DNA of 64,000 bases from Trinickia diaoshuihuensis (GCF_003390925.1 NZ_QUBS01000083.1:78148-142147), one strand, 5' to 3'; shown: positions 17,458 to 27,496, numbered from the stretch's first letter. Numbers and translations: made by a program. The notes: generated by a model from the letters alone, not told the origin.

Positions 17458-17477
17458 AAATTTAAGCGCTTAAATTT
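17458..17477. promoter_or_regulatory. LacI-type operator palindrome 1 (cluster 1 promoter)
   Basis: AAATTTAAGCGCTTAAATTT is a perfect 20-bp palindrome with the central CG pair typical of LacI-family operators, 39 bp upstream of the ABC ATPase start. The same 20 bp occur again at 26391-26410 before the endo-galactanase gene. Confidence 0.8.
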
Positions 17478-17516
17478 TGTCATGACTGGCACGGTGTCTG
17501 ACGAGCGGAGGGCGTA

Positions 17517-18683
17517 ATGGCGTCCATTTCGTTGCGCCATGTCTCGAAGCAGTACGGGCAGCACGCACCGGTACTGCGCGATGTGAACCTCGATATCGCC
17601 GAGCACGAGTTCTGTGTCTTTTTGGGCCCGTCGGGCTGTGGCAAATCCACGTTGTTGCGCATCATCGCCGGTCTCGAGGATCTCACCACGGGCGAGCTGT
17701 GTATCGGCGGTCAGCGGATGAACGAGACGCCGCCCGCGGAGCGCGGCGTGGCCATGGTGTTTCAAAGCTATGCGTTGTTTCCGCATATGTCGGTGTTCGA
17801 GAACATGGGCTTCGGCCTGCGTATCGCACGTGTGCCGAAGGACGAGATTCGACGCCGCGTCGTGGAGGCGGCGCGTGTCCTGCAACTCGAAGCATTGCTC
17901 GAACGCAAACCGAGAGAACTCTCGGGCGGGCAGCGTCAGCGGGTGGCGATTGGGCGCGCGATCGTGCGCGAACCGAAAGTCTTTCTCTTCGACGAACCGC
18001 TCTCGAATTTGGACGCGGCATTGCGCGGTCAAACGCGCATCGAGATTGCCCGGCTGCATAGCCGTTTCCGCGAAGCAAGCTCCGTCTACGTCACGCATGA
18101 TCAAGTCGAGGCGATGACGCTGGCCGACAAGATCGTCTTGCTGCGTTCGGGCGACGAAGTGGCGCGCTCGGGCAGCATCGCGCAGGTCGGCGCACCGCTC
18201 GATCTTTATCACCGGCCCGCAAGCTTGTTCGTCGCGGGTTTCATCGGTTCGCCGCGGATGAACTTTTTGCCCGCCACGATCGAATCGACGGGCAGCCACT
18301 CGATCGCATTACGGCTCGTCGATAGCGGTGAGCTGTTGATCCTGCCGAGCCGCGCGATTCGATTGCCCCTTTCGGCGGGACAGCCTGTCACGCTGGGTAT
18401 TCGCCCCGAACATCTGACGGCGGCCCCGGAGGCACAGGCGGCCGCCGGCACGCGGTCGATCGTGCGCACGGTGCAGCTCGTCGAGCAATTGGGCGAGGCG
18501 GCGTACGTCCACCTCGATCAGCTCGGGGGCAAGCCACTGCTGGCTAAAGCACCGGGCACGTCCGCGTTGCGCCCCGGCGACCGTCAAGCGTTCCATCTAG
18601 CCGACGGCGCGTGGCACTTGTTCGACGAACGAGGCAACGCGATCGTACTCGACCGAGCGCAAGACACACTGATACCCGCGTAG
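17517..18683 (+). CDS. sugar ABC transporter ATP-binding protein (UgpC/MsmX type), cluster 1
   Basis: 388 residues: Walker A GPSGCGKST, signature LSGGQRQRVAIGRA, Walker B VFLFDEPLSNLDA, switch His in VYVTHDQVEA, and a C-terminal TOBE/OB regulatory domain (GIRPEHL). It energises the CUT1-type sugar importer encoded downstream. It is the first gene of the operon (ATPase, binding protein, two permeases, GH42, exporter), directly after the operator. Confidence 0.93.
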   Translation: MASISLRHVSKQYGQHAPVLRDVNLDIAEHEFCVFLGPSGCGKSTLLRIIAGLEDLTTGELCIGGQRMNETPPAERGVAMVFQSYALFPHMSVFENMGFGLRIARVPKDEIRRRVVEAARVLQLEALLERKPRELSGGQRQRVAIGRAIVREPKVFLFDEPLSNLDAALRGQTRIEIARLHSRFREASSVYVTHDQVEAMTLADKIVLLRSGDEVARSGSIAQVGAPLDLYHRPASLFVAGFIGSPRMNFLPATIESTGSHSIALRLVDSGELLILPSRAIRLPLSAGQPVTLGIRPEHLTAAPEAQAAAGTRSIVRTVQLVEQLGEAAYVHLDQLGGKPLLAKAPGTSALRPGDRQAFHLADGAWHLFDERGNAIVLDRAQDTLIPA

Positions 18684-18742
18684 TAAACCGATGCAGTACA
18701 CGGTCGGGCGACCGGCCTAAAGACCAACGAAAGGAGACAGAG

Positions 18743-19984
18743 ATGAAGCTACCCGTTCGCATGCTAGCGCTTGCTTGCATGACTTGTGCGGCCTACGCCG
18801 CCGTATCCACCGCACAAGCCGCGACGCTGAACGTCACCGTATCCGCGCGCGGCAATCAGCGGGCCACGTGGCAAAACGCGTTCGACGAGTTCAAGAAGGC
18901 GAACCCGGACGTCGATCTGAAAATCAGCTATGTGGGCGAGGAGGCCTACAAAGTGCAGATGTCGGGCTGGCTCGCGACGGATCCGCCCGACGTACTCAGT
19001 TGGCACAACGGCGAGCGCATGGCCTATTTCGCGAAACGCGGCTTGCTCGCGGACCTCTCGCCCGATTGGCAAAAGAACGGCTGGAATCAAACCTATGCCT
19101 CCGTTAAAAGCTCGTCGACTTACGCGGGCAAGCAGTACAGCGTGCCGCTCGGCACCGACGCGTACGGCTTTTTCTACCGAAAGGATCTATTTCAAAAGGC
19201 CGGGATCACCTCCGAGCCGACGACATGGGCGCAATTGCTCGACGACTGCAAGAAGCTGAAGGCAGCGGGCATTGCGCCGATCGCCGTGCCCGCGCGCGAC
19301 GCTTGGACGTTGGCGGCATGGTTCGACTACCTAGACTTGCGCGTAAACGGCTATGCGTTCCATCAACAGCTCATGGCGGGCGACGTGGCCTATACGGACC
19401 CGCGCGTCAAGCATGTGTACGAGATGTGGAAAACGCTGATCGATAACAAGTACTTCATCGACAACGCGCTCTCGTACGACGTCGATTCGACCAGCCCCCT
19501 GCTCGTGAACGGGCAAGCCGCCATGCTGCTCATGGGCACGTTCTTCTCGGCGGGGCTGCCGGCCGCGACGCGCGATCAAATGGGCTACTTCCGCTTTCCG
19601 GTGATCGACGCATCGATTCCGGTCGCCGAGGACGGGCCGGTCAACGTGCTCATCATGCCGGCCAAGGCAAAGAACAAGGCCGACGCGCGGCGCCTGCTTG
19701 CATTCATGGGGCAGCCGCAAATCAACGGCGAACTTGCGAAAGGCTGGGGACAGCTTCCGTCGAACAACCAGGCCGCGGAGCCGCAGGACCCGATCTCGAA
19801 GGTCGGCTTTCATACGCTATCGTCGACGACCGGCGGCATCGCTCAATTCTACGATCGCGATATGACAAAGGAAATGGCCGACGAAGGCATGAAGGCGATG
19901 CAGCAGTTCTACTCCGATCCGAACCAACTCGATTCGATCTTGCAACACCTCGAAGCGACGCGTAAGCGCATCTACAAGAAGTAA
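18743..19984 (+). CDS. extracellular sugar-binding protein of ABC importer, cluster 1
   Basis: 413 residues, SBP_bac family. The Sec signal peptide (MLALACMTCAAYAAVSTAQAA) is followed by LNVTVSARGNQRATWQNAFD and the conserved APARDAWTLAAWFDYLDLRV and VNGQAAMLLMGTF segments. It captures the oligosaccharide in the periplasm, in the same role as GanS for galacto-oligosaccharides. AAGGAGA precedes the ATG at 18743; an upstream in-frame start at 18611 overlaps the ATPase gene. Paralogue at 34039-35295. Confidence 0.9.
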   Translation: MKLPVRMLALACMTCAAYAAVSTAQAATLNVTVSARGNQRATWQNAFDEFKKANPDVDLKISYVGEEAYKVQMSGWLATDPPDVLSWHNGERMAYFAKRGLLADLSPDWQKNGWNQTYASVKSSSTYAGKQYSVPLGTDAYGFFYRKDLFQKAGITSEPTTWAQLLDDCKKLKAAGIAPIAVPARDAWTLAAWFDYLDLRVNGYAFHQQLMAGDVAYTDPRVKHVYEMWKTLIDNKYFIDNALSYDVDSTSPLLVNGQAAMLLMGTFFSAGLPAATRDQMGYFRFPVIDASIPVAEDGPVNVLIMPAKAKNKADARRLLAFMGQPQINGELAKGWGQLPSNNQAAEPQDPISKVGFHTLSSTTGGIAQFYDRDMTKEMADEGMKAMQQFYSDPNQLDSILQHLEATRKRIYKK

Positions 19985-20044
19985 GCGCGTGGGGTAAGCG
20001 GGGGGTGATAGCGCCCCCGTCCAATCTTGTTGGAGTGCGAATCA

Positions 20045-20959
20045 ATGTCGATTTCCGTAACCCAGCGATCGTTGCGCCGAGGCGCGCGTGCGGCTAAGAA
20101 GCCCATGCCCCTCGGTGGACGCCGCACGCGGGCCGCGTTGCTTTTTCTGTTGCCCGGCTTGGTGTTGTTCTGCGTTTTCGTCATTTACCCGATCGTAAGT
20201 AGTATCTGGCTCAGCTTTCACCATTGGGACGGCATGACGGATAAGACGTTTGCCGGTCTCGACAATTATCGCGAGATGTTCGCTTCGGATACGTTCTACG
20301 TCGCGCTAAAGAACAATCTGATCTGGCTTGTCTTGTTCCTGCTGGCGCCGCCTGCCGGTTTGGCGCTGGCGTTGTACCTGAATCAGAACGTATTCGGCAT
20401 TCGGCTCGTGAAATCGCTGTTCTTCGCGCCGTTCGTCTTGCCGGGCGTCGTCGTCGGGCTCGTGTTCTCGTGGTTCTACGATCCGGCCTTCGGCCTGTTG
20501 AAGCTCGTCGTCGGGCACGGTATCCCCGTACTGGGCGACCCACGTTATGTGACGTACGGGATCATTTTCGCCGCGCTGTGGCCGCAGATTCCGTTTTGCA
20601 TGATCCTTTATCTGACCGGGCTCACCGGCATCAATCCGGAAATCATCGAGGCGGCGCGGATGGAAGGCGCGCGTGGCATGGCGCTGCTGTGGCATGTGAT
20701 CTTGCCGCAGCTACGGCCGGCGACGTTCATGGCGGTCGTATTGACCGTCATCGGCGCACTGCGCAGCTTCGATTTGATCTCGGTGATGAGCGGAGGCGGC
20801 CCGTTCGATAGCTCGACCGTGCTCGCCTATTTCATGTACGACCAAGCGATCAAGTACTACCGTGAGGGCTATTCGGCCGCGATCGCCGTCGTGCTCTTCG
20901 CCATCATGCTCGTCTATATCGCCTGGCAACTGCGGCGCCTCGTGCGCAACGAGTCATAA
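20045..20959 (+). CDS. sugar ABC transporter permease (GanP/MalF-like), cluster 1
   Basis: 304 residues with six predicted membrane helices. The first is LLFLLPGLVLFCVFVIYPIV. The cytoplasmic EAA loop reads EAARMEGARGMALLWHVILP. It pairs with the second permease 10 bp downstream. The N-terminal 30 residues are basic and cytoplasmic. The paralogue in cluster 2 (33000-33965) is very similar. Confidence 0.92.
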   Translation: MSISVTQRSLRRGARAAKKPMPLGGRRTRAALLFLLPGLVLFCVFVIYPIVSSIWLSFHHWDGMTDKTFAGLDNYREMFASDTFYVALKNNLIWLVLFLLAPPAGLALALYLNQNVFGIRLVKSLFFAPFVLPGVVVGLVFSWFYDPAFGLLKLVVGHGIPVLGDPRYVTYGIIFAALWPQIPFCMILYLTGLTGINPEIIEAARMEGARGMALLWHVILPQLRPATFMAVVLTVIGALRSFDLISVMSGGGPFDSSTVLAYFMYDQAIKYYREGYSAAIAVVLFAIMLVYIAWQLRRLVRNES

Positions 20960-20969
20960 GGAGCACGCC

Positions 20970-21821
20970 ATGTATCCGATGCCCGTTCAGCGGTGGCGCC
21001 CTCTACCGAGGGTGCTCTACCGTCTGTCTTTGCCCATTGCGCTTTTGTTGTGGCTCGTGCCCTTGCTCGCCGTGCTCGTCACGTCCGTGCGCTCGAGCGA
21101 CGAACTATTGACCGGCGACTATTGGGGCTGGCCGAAGCATTTCGCGCTGATCGCGAACTACGGCACGGCGCTCACGCAAACGCCGATGCTGCATTACTTT
21201 TGGAATAGCTGTGTCATTACGTTGCCGGCGGTCGCGATATCGATTTTCCTGGCCTCGATGGCGGGGCACGCGCTGGCCAATTACCGCTTTCGCGGAAACG
21301 CCGCGCTGCTGGGTTTGTTCGTCGCGGGAAACTTCGTGCCGATCCAGATCTTGATGATTCCGGTGCGCGCGTTGATGGCGACGCTCGGGCTGTACAACAC
21401 CGTCTGGGCGCTGATCGTCTTTCACGCGGCATTTCAAACCGGGTTTTGCACCTTGTTCCTGCGCAATTTTATCCGCGAACTGCCTTATGAGTTGATTGAG
21501 GCGGCGCGCATCGAGGGGGCGAGCGAGTGGGCGATCTACCTGCGCGTGGTGCTGCCGCTCGTGCGTCCGGCGCTGGCCGCGTTGGCGATTCTCGTCTTTA
21601 CCTTCGTTTGGAACGACTACTTCTGGGCGCTATGCCTCACGCAAGGAGACGATGCCGCACCGATCACGGTCGGCGTCGCCGCGCTCAAGGGACAGTGGAC
21701 GACGGCGTGGAATCTGGTTTCGGCCGGTTCCGTCCTCGCCGCGCTGCCGTCGGTGCTGATGTTCTTCGCGATGCAAAAGCATTTTGTCGCGGGGCTGACC
21801 TTTGGTGCCACGAAAGGTTGA
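20970..21821 (+). CDS. sugar ABC transporter permease (GanQ/MalG-like), cluster 1
   Basis: 283 residues, six membrane helices. The EAA motif is EAARIEGASEWAIYLRVVLP, and the C-terminal VWNDYFWALCLTQGDDAAPI is typical of CUT1 MalG-type subunits. AAGGAGCACGCC precedes the ATG at 20970. It completes the importer with the preceding permease. The C-terminal 90 residues are almost identical to those of the cluster 2 copy, indicating duplication. Confidence 0.92.
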   Translation: MYPMPVQRWRPLPRVLYRLSLPIALLLWLVPLLAVLVTSVRSSDELLTGDYWGWPKHFALIANYGTALTQTPMLHYFWNSCVITLPAVAISIFLASMAGHALANYRFRGNAALLGLFVAGNFVPIQILMIPVRALMATLGLYNTVWALIVFHAAFQTGFCTLFLRNFIRELPYELIEAARIEGASEWAIYLRVVLPLVRPALAALAILVFTFVWNDYFWALCLTQGDDAAPITVGVAALKGQWTTAWNLVSAGSVLAALPSVLMFFAMQKHFVAGLTFGATKG

Positions 21822-21926
21822 TCGAAACGCCGAGCGCATCGGCAACCCATTCCATTCATTCAAACACTAGCGGGCGTGCGTCCTGTGAATGCGCGCGCCC
21901 TCGTCGACATCATCGAGGAATATTCA

Positions 21927-23894
21927 ATGCGGCTTGGCGTTTGTTATTACCCGGAGCACTGGCCCGAAAGCACATGGGAAAGCGATGCGCGGCGCATGGC
22001 GCAGATGGGCATCTCGCGCGTGCGGATCGCGGAGTTCGCGTGGTCGCGCATCGAGCCCGAGCCGGGACGATACGAATGGGCGTGGCTCGATCGTGCGGTG
22101 GATACGCTCGCGCGCCACGGGCTCGAAGTGGTCATGGGCACGCCGACGGCCTCGCCGCCGAAATGGCTCGTCGATGCGCATCCCGACATCCTTCCAGTCC
22201 TGCACGACGGCCGTGCGATGCAATTCGGCTCGCGCCGTCATTACGATATTTCGAGTGCGAGCTATCGGCAGGAGTGCGCGCGCATCGTCGAAGCGATGAC
22301 GCGGCGTTATGGCGAACATCGCGCGGTTGTCGCGTGGCAGACCGATAACGAGTTCGGTTGTCACAATACGTTGCCGAGCTATACTCCCGCCGCGCTGACG
22401 CGTTTTCGTCGCTGGCTAGTCGCGCGCTATGAGACGATCGATGCGCTCAACGCTGCTTGGGGCAATGTGTTTTGGAGCATGGAATACCGCGGTTTCGACG
22501 AAATCGAACTGCCGACGCACACGCCGACCGATGCGAACCCGTCGCATGTGCTCGATTTTCGGCGTTTCCAATCGGGTGAAGTGGCGAGCTTCCACCAATT
22601 GCAAGCCGACTTGATCCGCAAGCATGCGCCGGGCCGGGACATACTGCATAACTTCATGGGTTTTTATAGCGCGTTCGATCACTATGCATTCGCCCGTCAT
22701 GGCCTCGATGTCGCCGCTTGGGATAGCTACCCGGTGCCGCGCACCGAAGTGTTGCCGCTGCCCGAAGCCGACAAGCATTGCTGGGCGCGCACAGGGCATC
22801 CCGATGTGTCGGCGTTCAGCCACGATCTCTATCGCGGGGTCGGCAAGGGGCGGATGTGGGTCATGGAACAACAGGCCGGGCCCGTGAATTGGGCCCCTTG
22901 GAATCCGGTGCCGCAGCCCGGTATGGTCCGGCTGTGGACGTGGGAAGCGTTCGCGCATGGCGCCGAACTCGTGTCCTACTTTCGCTGGCGGCAATGCCCG
23001 TTCGCGCAGGAGCAAATGCATTCGGGGTTGAATGCGCCCGACGACGAACTCTCGCCTGGCGGCGAAGAAGTCATGCGTGTGGGCGCCGAGTTGCGCGGCC
23101 TCGGCACACCGGCGTACGGCGCGATGCCAAGCGAGCGTGCGCCCGTTGCGCTGTTGTTCGACTACGAAGCCGATTGGGTGATCGAAACGCAGCGGCATGG
23201 CGCCGACTTTGACTATCAACACTTGGTATTCGAATGGTATAGCGCGTTTCGGAGCTTCGGCATCGACGTCGATATCGTTTCGGCGCGGGACGATGTCAGC
23301 GCGTATCGGCTCGTGGCGGCGCCGACCCTGCCGATTCTTCCCGATAGCGTCGTCGAGCAAATCTCACAGGGCGGCAATCACTGGGTCTTCGGGCCGCGCA
23401 CGGGGTCGAAATCGGAGACGTTCGCGATCGTCGATGGCTTGCCGCCCGGTAAGCTTCGATCGGTGTTGCCGATGCGCGTGGCCGAAGTGGAGTCGCTGCG
23501 GCCGTCGCTGAAACCCTCGTTGCGCTTAGACGGGATCGACGGCGAGGCGGTAAGATGGCGCGAGCATGTGCAACCGGGTGCCGGGACCGAAGTCTTGGTT
23601 CGATTCGACGACGGTTTGCCCGCGCTGCTCCGTCGCGAACGCGTAACCTATATGGCGGCTTGTTTCGACCGCGCGTTGCTCGGCGCCGCCATCGCCAAGT
23701 GCCTGCGCGACGCCGGGATCGATGTTTCGCCTTTGCCCGAAGGCTTGCGGCTACGAAGGCGCGGGGCGGTGCGATTCGCGATCAATTATGGCGATCGGGA
23801 ACAGCGAGTGCCTGCGCCGAGTGGTGCGCGATTCTTGCTGGGAAGTTCGGTCGTTGGGCCCATCGACGTAGCTGCCTGGATCGAAGAAGACTGA
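21927..23894 (+). CDS. beta-galactosidase, GH42 (GanA-like), cluster 1
   Basis: 655 residues without signal peptide, so cytoplasmic. The GH42 TIM barrel begins [15 protein letters not shown]. The acid/base Glu142 lies in WQTDNEFGCH and the nucleophile Glu314 in WVMEQQAGPVNW. A trimerisation domain (VALLFDYEADWVIETQ) and a C-terminal beta domain follow. It should release galactose from imported beta-1,4-galacto-oligosaccharides. It starts about 100 bp after the permease and is 3 bp from the MFS gene. Confidence 0.95.
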   Translation: MRLGVCYYPEHWPESTWESDARRMAQMGISRVRIAEFAWSRIEPEPGRYEWAWLDRAVDTLARHGLEVVMGTPTASPPKWLVDAHPDILPVLHDGRAMQFGSRRHYDISSASYRQECARIVEAMTRRYGEHRAVVAWQTDNEFGCHNTLPSYTPAALTRFRRWLVARYETIDALNAAWGNVFWSMEYRGFDEIELPTHTPTDANPSHVLDFRRFQSGEVASFHQLQADLIRKHAPGRDILHNFMGFYSAFDHYAFARHGLDVAAWDSYPVPRTEVLPLPEADKHCWARTGHPDVSAFSHDLYRGVGKGRMWVMEQQAGPVNWAPWNPVPQPGMVRLWTWEAFAHGAELVSYFRWRQCPFAQEQMHSGLNAPDDELSPGGEEVMRVGAELRGLGTPAYGAMPSERAPVALLFDYEADWVIETQRHGADFDYQHLVFEWYSAFRSFGIDVDIVSARDDVSAYRLVAAPTLPILPDSVVEQISQGGNHWVFGPRTGSKSETFAIVDGLPPGKLRSVLPMRVAEVESLRPSLKPSLRLDGIDGEAVRWREHVQPGAGTEVLVRFDDGLPALLRRERVTYMAACFDRALLGAAIAKCLRDAGIDVSPLPEGLRLRRRGAVRFAINYGDREQRVPAPSGARFLLGSSVVGPIDVAAWIEED

Positions 23895-23897
23895 ACG

Positions 23898-25169
23898 GTG
23901 CGCACACGTATTACCGACCTCGCTCGAACGGCACACTTCGTGCCGCTCGCTATCGCGACGCTGATGTTGGGCGTCGCGTTGTCCTTTACGGCCCCCTACC
24001 TGTCGCTATTCGGGATCGAGCAGGCCGCGATGTCGCCGTTGCGGCTCGGCGTTTTCATGACCCTCGTTTCCGCGAGCGGCGTCTGTGCGAGTACCGTACT
24101 GGGACGCTGGTCCGATCGGAGCGGACGCCACCGAGGGTTGCTCATTGCTTCCCTCGTCGCGGCCATGCTCGGCTATGCGAGCTTGGGGTTCGTGCGCGGC
24201 TATGTCGCGCTCGTGGCGGTCGGCGTGGTATTGCTCGGCCCCGGCGCCGCATCGTTGTCGCAGATATTCGCCTTCAGCCGCGCCGCGTTGCGAATCGCCG
24301 ATCCCGCGCAGAATGAATTTGCTTCCGCCGCGCTGCGGACCCTATTGTCCCTCGCATGGGTGTTCGGTCCCGCGGTGGGGGCATTGATCCTGGCGCAGGC
24401 GGGATTCAAGGGACTTTTCGCGTTTGCCGCGGCAAGCTTCGCGGCAAGCGCGGTGATCGCGTTGCGAATTGCCGAGACGAAACCGGGCTTGCAGGAAAAG
24501 GCGGCTTCGCTCGATTCCGGCCGAGCGGTTGCTTCCGGGCCGCCTGCGGTCGGCTGTCCCGTATCGAACGAAGCCCGCGCCGCGAATGCACGCAAAGCGA
24601 TCCCGCGCATCCTGATCGCGCTAGGGCTAATCGGTCTCGCCGCTAACGCGACGATGATCCTGTTGCCGCTTTACTTGCTTCACGCGTTGCACGGTACGCG
24701 GTTGACCGTATCGGCTGCGCTCGGCACAGGCGCGTTGCTCGAAATCCCGATGATGCTTTGGCTCGGTTCGATTTCGTCGAGATTGCGCAAGCCCAAGTGG
24801 CTCAGCGCATCGGCGGCGGTGCATACGGCCTACTTCATCGCGCTCGCGGCGATCGTGCACCCGTGGGCAATCGTGCCGTTGCAAGTGCTATCCGCCGCCG
24901 TCGTCGCGATCACCTCTTGCTTGGGCATGACGTATATCCAGGATCTGATGCCCGGCGAGACCGGCGCCGCGACGGCCTTGTTCTTCAATGCGTCGCGCGT
25001 CGGATCGATTCTTTCGGGCGTATTGGCGGGCACCGTCGTCGGGGCGTTCGGATATCGCGCGGCGTTTCTGATGTGCGCGGTGCTTACGCTGTGCGCTTTC
25101 GCATTGCTGGCGTTCGATAGCCTGCGCTACAAAGCGGCAAACGCGCGCGCCGCGGTGCGGCGCGCCTAG
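23898..25169 (+). CDS. MFS transporter, sugar efflux (SetA/B-like)
   Basis: 423 residues with 12 predicted membrane helices. The conserved MFS loop GRWSDRSGRHRG sits between helices 2 and 3. Overall pattern (LSFTAPYLSLFGIEQAAMSP and a long central loop) resembles sugar efflux transporters of the Set group. The GTG start is 3 bp after the GH42 stop, so it belongs to the galactan operon, where it may relieve sugar-phosphate stress or export excess galactose. The substrate is inferred only from context. Confidence 0.8.
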   Translation: MRTRITDLARTAHFVPLAIATLMLGVALSFTAPYLSLFGIEQAAMSPLRLGVFMTLVSASGVCASTVLGRWSDRSGRHRGLLIASLVAAMLGYASLGFVRGYVALVAVGVVLLGPGAASLSQIFAFSRAALRIADPAQNEFASAALRTLLSLAWVFGPAVGALILAQAGFKGLFAFAAASFAASAVIALRIAETKPGLQEKAASLDSGRAVASGPPAVGCPVSNEARAANARKAIPRILIALGLIGLAANATMILLPLYLLHALHGTRLTVSAALGTGALLEIPMMLWLGSISSRLRKPKWLSASAAVHTAYFIALAAIVHPWAIVPLQVLSAAVVAITSCLGMTYIQDLMPGETGAATALFFNASRVGSILSGVLAGTVVGAFGYRAAFLMCAVLTLCAFALLAFDSLRYKAANARAAVRRA

Positions 25170-25174
25170 GCGGG

Positions 25175-26335
25175 TTAGCGCCGCCGCATCGCGTCGAGCG
25201 ACGCGAGCGCATTCCCATGGAAGTCGAATAGCGTGTTGTTGTCCCACTGATCGCCCGCGCCGGTTTTCCAGCCGACGCCAGGTACGGGCGTCCATTCGGG
25301 CTCCCACCAGAACACGCCTTTGCCGCGATTGTCCGGCACGGCTTTGACGAGATCGACCAATGCGCCGATGAATTGGGCTTGCCCTTCGGGCGTCGGCGGG
25401 AAATTCACGGAGCCCGTGTTCGTCATCGCATTGGGTTCGGAATCGCCGTCGCTCGTCGTCCATGGGTAAGCGGTCTCGACGACCATGACGTCCTTGCCGT
25501 AGCGCGTTGCCAGATCGTTCATGTTCGCGCCGAGATCGGCGAGCGCGCCTTGCCACTGCGGGTAGTACGAGAGTCCGATGACGTCGAACGCGACGCCTCG
25601 CTGCACGGCGTTGTCGAACCACCAGCGGCTCGTGGCGTTATTGCCGCCGCTGTCGAGATGGAGCATGACCTTGATCCGCTCGTCGACGGATTTGACCGCG
25701 TCGTGTCCGGCCTTGAGCAGGGCGGCCAGGTTGTCCCACTGATCGTATTTGCCGAGCGGCCAAAGCATGCCGCCCGTGATCTCGTTGCCGATCTGAACCC
25801 ACTCGGGCCTGACGCCTTCGGCGCGCAGCATCCGCAAGACATCGGCGGTATAAGCCGACAGCAGGCGGCAGGTCTCGTCCAAGCCGGCGCCCGCCCAGGC
25901 GTGCGGCGGGTACTGCTTGCCGGGATCGGCCCACCAATCGCTGTAGTGAAAGTCGATGAGCACACGCATTCCTAAGGCGGCCACGCGGCGAGCGAGCAGG
26001 CATACGTGCTGCGCATCGTTGTACCCGGCGGCGGGGCTTTGGTTCGCGGGGAAGAAATTCGGATTGCCGGGATCGTTCCAGACTTTCAGGCGAATCGAAT
26101 CGACGCCGTGGCCGCGGAGAATACGCAGGCAGTCCTGCGCGACGCCATGTTCGAAGTAACGGGCGCCGTGGTCCTCGAGTTCGAGCAGCGTGGATACGTC
26201 GGCGCCCATCGCGAATGGTATGCCGCGTCGAAGTTGAGCCGCGCTATCCGCGGCGCGCGCCAATGGCGGAAATCCCGCGGTCATGCTTGCCGCGGTAGCC
26301 GATGCCATCCATGCCAGTACAGACCGTCTCTTCAT
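25175..26335 (-). CDS. arabinogalactan endo-beta-1,4-galactanase, GH53 (GanB-like)
   Basis: 386 residues with an N-terminal export signal (MKRRSVLAWM, hydrophobic core, AADS). The GH53 barrel has the acid/base Glu185 in QIGNEITGGM and the nucleophile Glu287 in VVETAYPW. FHYSDWWADPGKQ and GVFWWEPEW are also family hallmarks. It cuts galactan outside the cytoplasm and feeds the importer. It is convergent with the MFS gene (5 bp gap) and has its own promoter region with the 20-bp operator at 26391-26410. Confidence 0.95.
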   Translation of the reverse strand: MKRRSVLAWMASATAASMTAGFPPLARAADSAAQLRRGIPFAMGADVSTLLELEDHGARYFEHGVAQDCLRILRGHGVDSIRLKVWNDPGNPNFFPANQSPAAGYNDAQHVCLLARRVAALGMRVLIDFHYSDWWADPGKQYPPHAWAGAGLDETCRLLSAYTADVLRMLRAEGVRPEWVQIGNEITGGMLWPLGKYDQWDNLAALLKAGHDAVKSVDERIKVMLHLDSGGNNATSRWWFDNAVQRGVAFDVIGLSYYPQWQGALADLGANMNDLATRYGKDVMVVETAYPWTTSDGDSEPNAMTNTGSVNFPPTPEGQAQFIGALVDLVKAVPDNRGKGVFWWEPEWTPVPGVGWKTGAGDQWDNNTLFDFHGNALASLDAMRRR

Positions 26336-26390
26336 GTGAGTGCCTCCTGTTCGATGTTTTCGGACTGCATCGGCAAGCGGCGGTGACGAG

Positions 26391-26410
26391 AAATTTAAGC
26401 GCTTAAATTT
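26391..26410. promoter_or_regulatory. LacI-type operator palindrome 2 (galactanase promoter)
   Basis: An exact copy of the 20-bp palindrome at 17458-17477, about 56 bp upstream of the GH53 start. This puts the secreted galactanase under the same repressor as the importer operon. Confidence 0.8.
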
Positions 26411-26596
26411 CCGAGCGAAACACCGACGGGGATCGTCCCTTGGAACGAAGGAATCCTAAACGTCTAGTGGAACGCGGGCCTTTGCCGAGGCAGTGGCGCC
26501 AAGCCTATCAAAGCCGTTCGCGCCATGCCAAAGGCTTTGGGACTTGTCCACTATGTGGTTTCATCGCTGCCCCCTAACCAAGCGAGAGCGCGAGGG

Positions 26597-27496
26597 CTAG
26601 GCGAGGGGAACGGTGCGATGGGCCGCGACTAGCGACGAGATGACCTCGGATAGCGTCGTTTGGCCGAAACGCCGTTCCCTCTTCGCGGCATCTTCGATAT
26701 CGATCCTTCCGGCGTTATGCGCGTCGTAGAGATCGGCGATAAGCTGCGCATGTTTTGCGGTCAATCCCGCCCGCAGCAACGTGGCTGTCCATTCGCTTCG
26801 AGGCAGTGCAAAAGCGGTGATCGTTGCATTGCCGATTTCGCTCAGCAACCGTGCAACGTCGGTCGTATTGATTCGCTCGGGGCCTTCGATGCTGACGATC
26901 CGAGGGCGATCCGATCGCCGGTCGTCCAGTAACAACTCTGTGGCGGCGAGGCCGACATCGTGCGCGGAAACCGCCGGAAACGACTTTGACAAAGGATGAT
27001 GCAAGCTGGGGAGAACGCCATGTTGCAGAGCGGTAGGAATCACGCGCGCCCAGTTCTGCATATGCTCGGCCGATCGCAACAGCGTCACACGTCCGCCAAG
27101 CGGACGCAGTTGCGTTTCGAAGTAGTGGAACAGCATGGTGATTCCAGTCCCCTCATCGAGTTCCGCGCCATAGTCCGATAATGCCACGACTCGGGTGTCC
27201 GGCGCCGCGCGCAACGCATCGGCAGCGACGCCCGCCATCTTGCGCATCGTCGATTCAGGGTCGATGTCGTCCTCCGGTATGGGGCATAGCATTTGGACGG
27301 TGTGAGCACCGTCGATTGCGGCACGGACCGACGCAAGGTCGGTGAGATCGGCCGAGGCGGTCTCGCACCCGATCGCTCGGAAGCGCTCGGCCTGACGTTC
27401 GTTTCGTACCACGGCGCGAACGCGATGCCCCGCTTTGCGCAGTGCCGTAACCGTGGCGCTGCCCACCTTGCCTGATGCTCCGAAGATCACGAACAT
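26597..27496 (-). CDS. NmrA-like NAD(P)-binding protein (atypical SDR)
   Basis: 299 residues. The Rossmann start MFVIFGASGKVGSATVTALR (G-x-x-G-x-x-G) and VVRNERQAERF are typical of NmrA/quinone oxidoreductase-2-like proteins. The canonical YxxxK pair is not evident, so it may be a redox sensor or a reductase of unknown substrate. It diverges from an AraC regulator at 27684, which is probably its regulator. Confidence 0.85.
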   Translation of the reverse strand: MFVIFGASGKVGSATVTALRKAGHRVRAVVRNERQAERFRAIGCETASADLTDLASVRAAIDGAHTVQMLCPIPEDDIDPESTMRKMAGVAADALRAAPDTRVVALSDYGAELDEGTGITMLFHYFETQLRPLGGRVTLLRSAEHMQNWARVIPTALQHGVLPSLHHPLSKSFPAVSAHDVGLAATELLLDDRRSDRPRIVSIEGPERINTTDVARLLSEIGNATITAFALPRSEWTATLLRAGLTAKHAQLIADLYDAHNAGRIDIEDAAKRERRFGQTTLSEVISSLVAAHRTVPLA

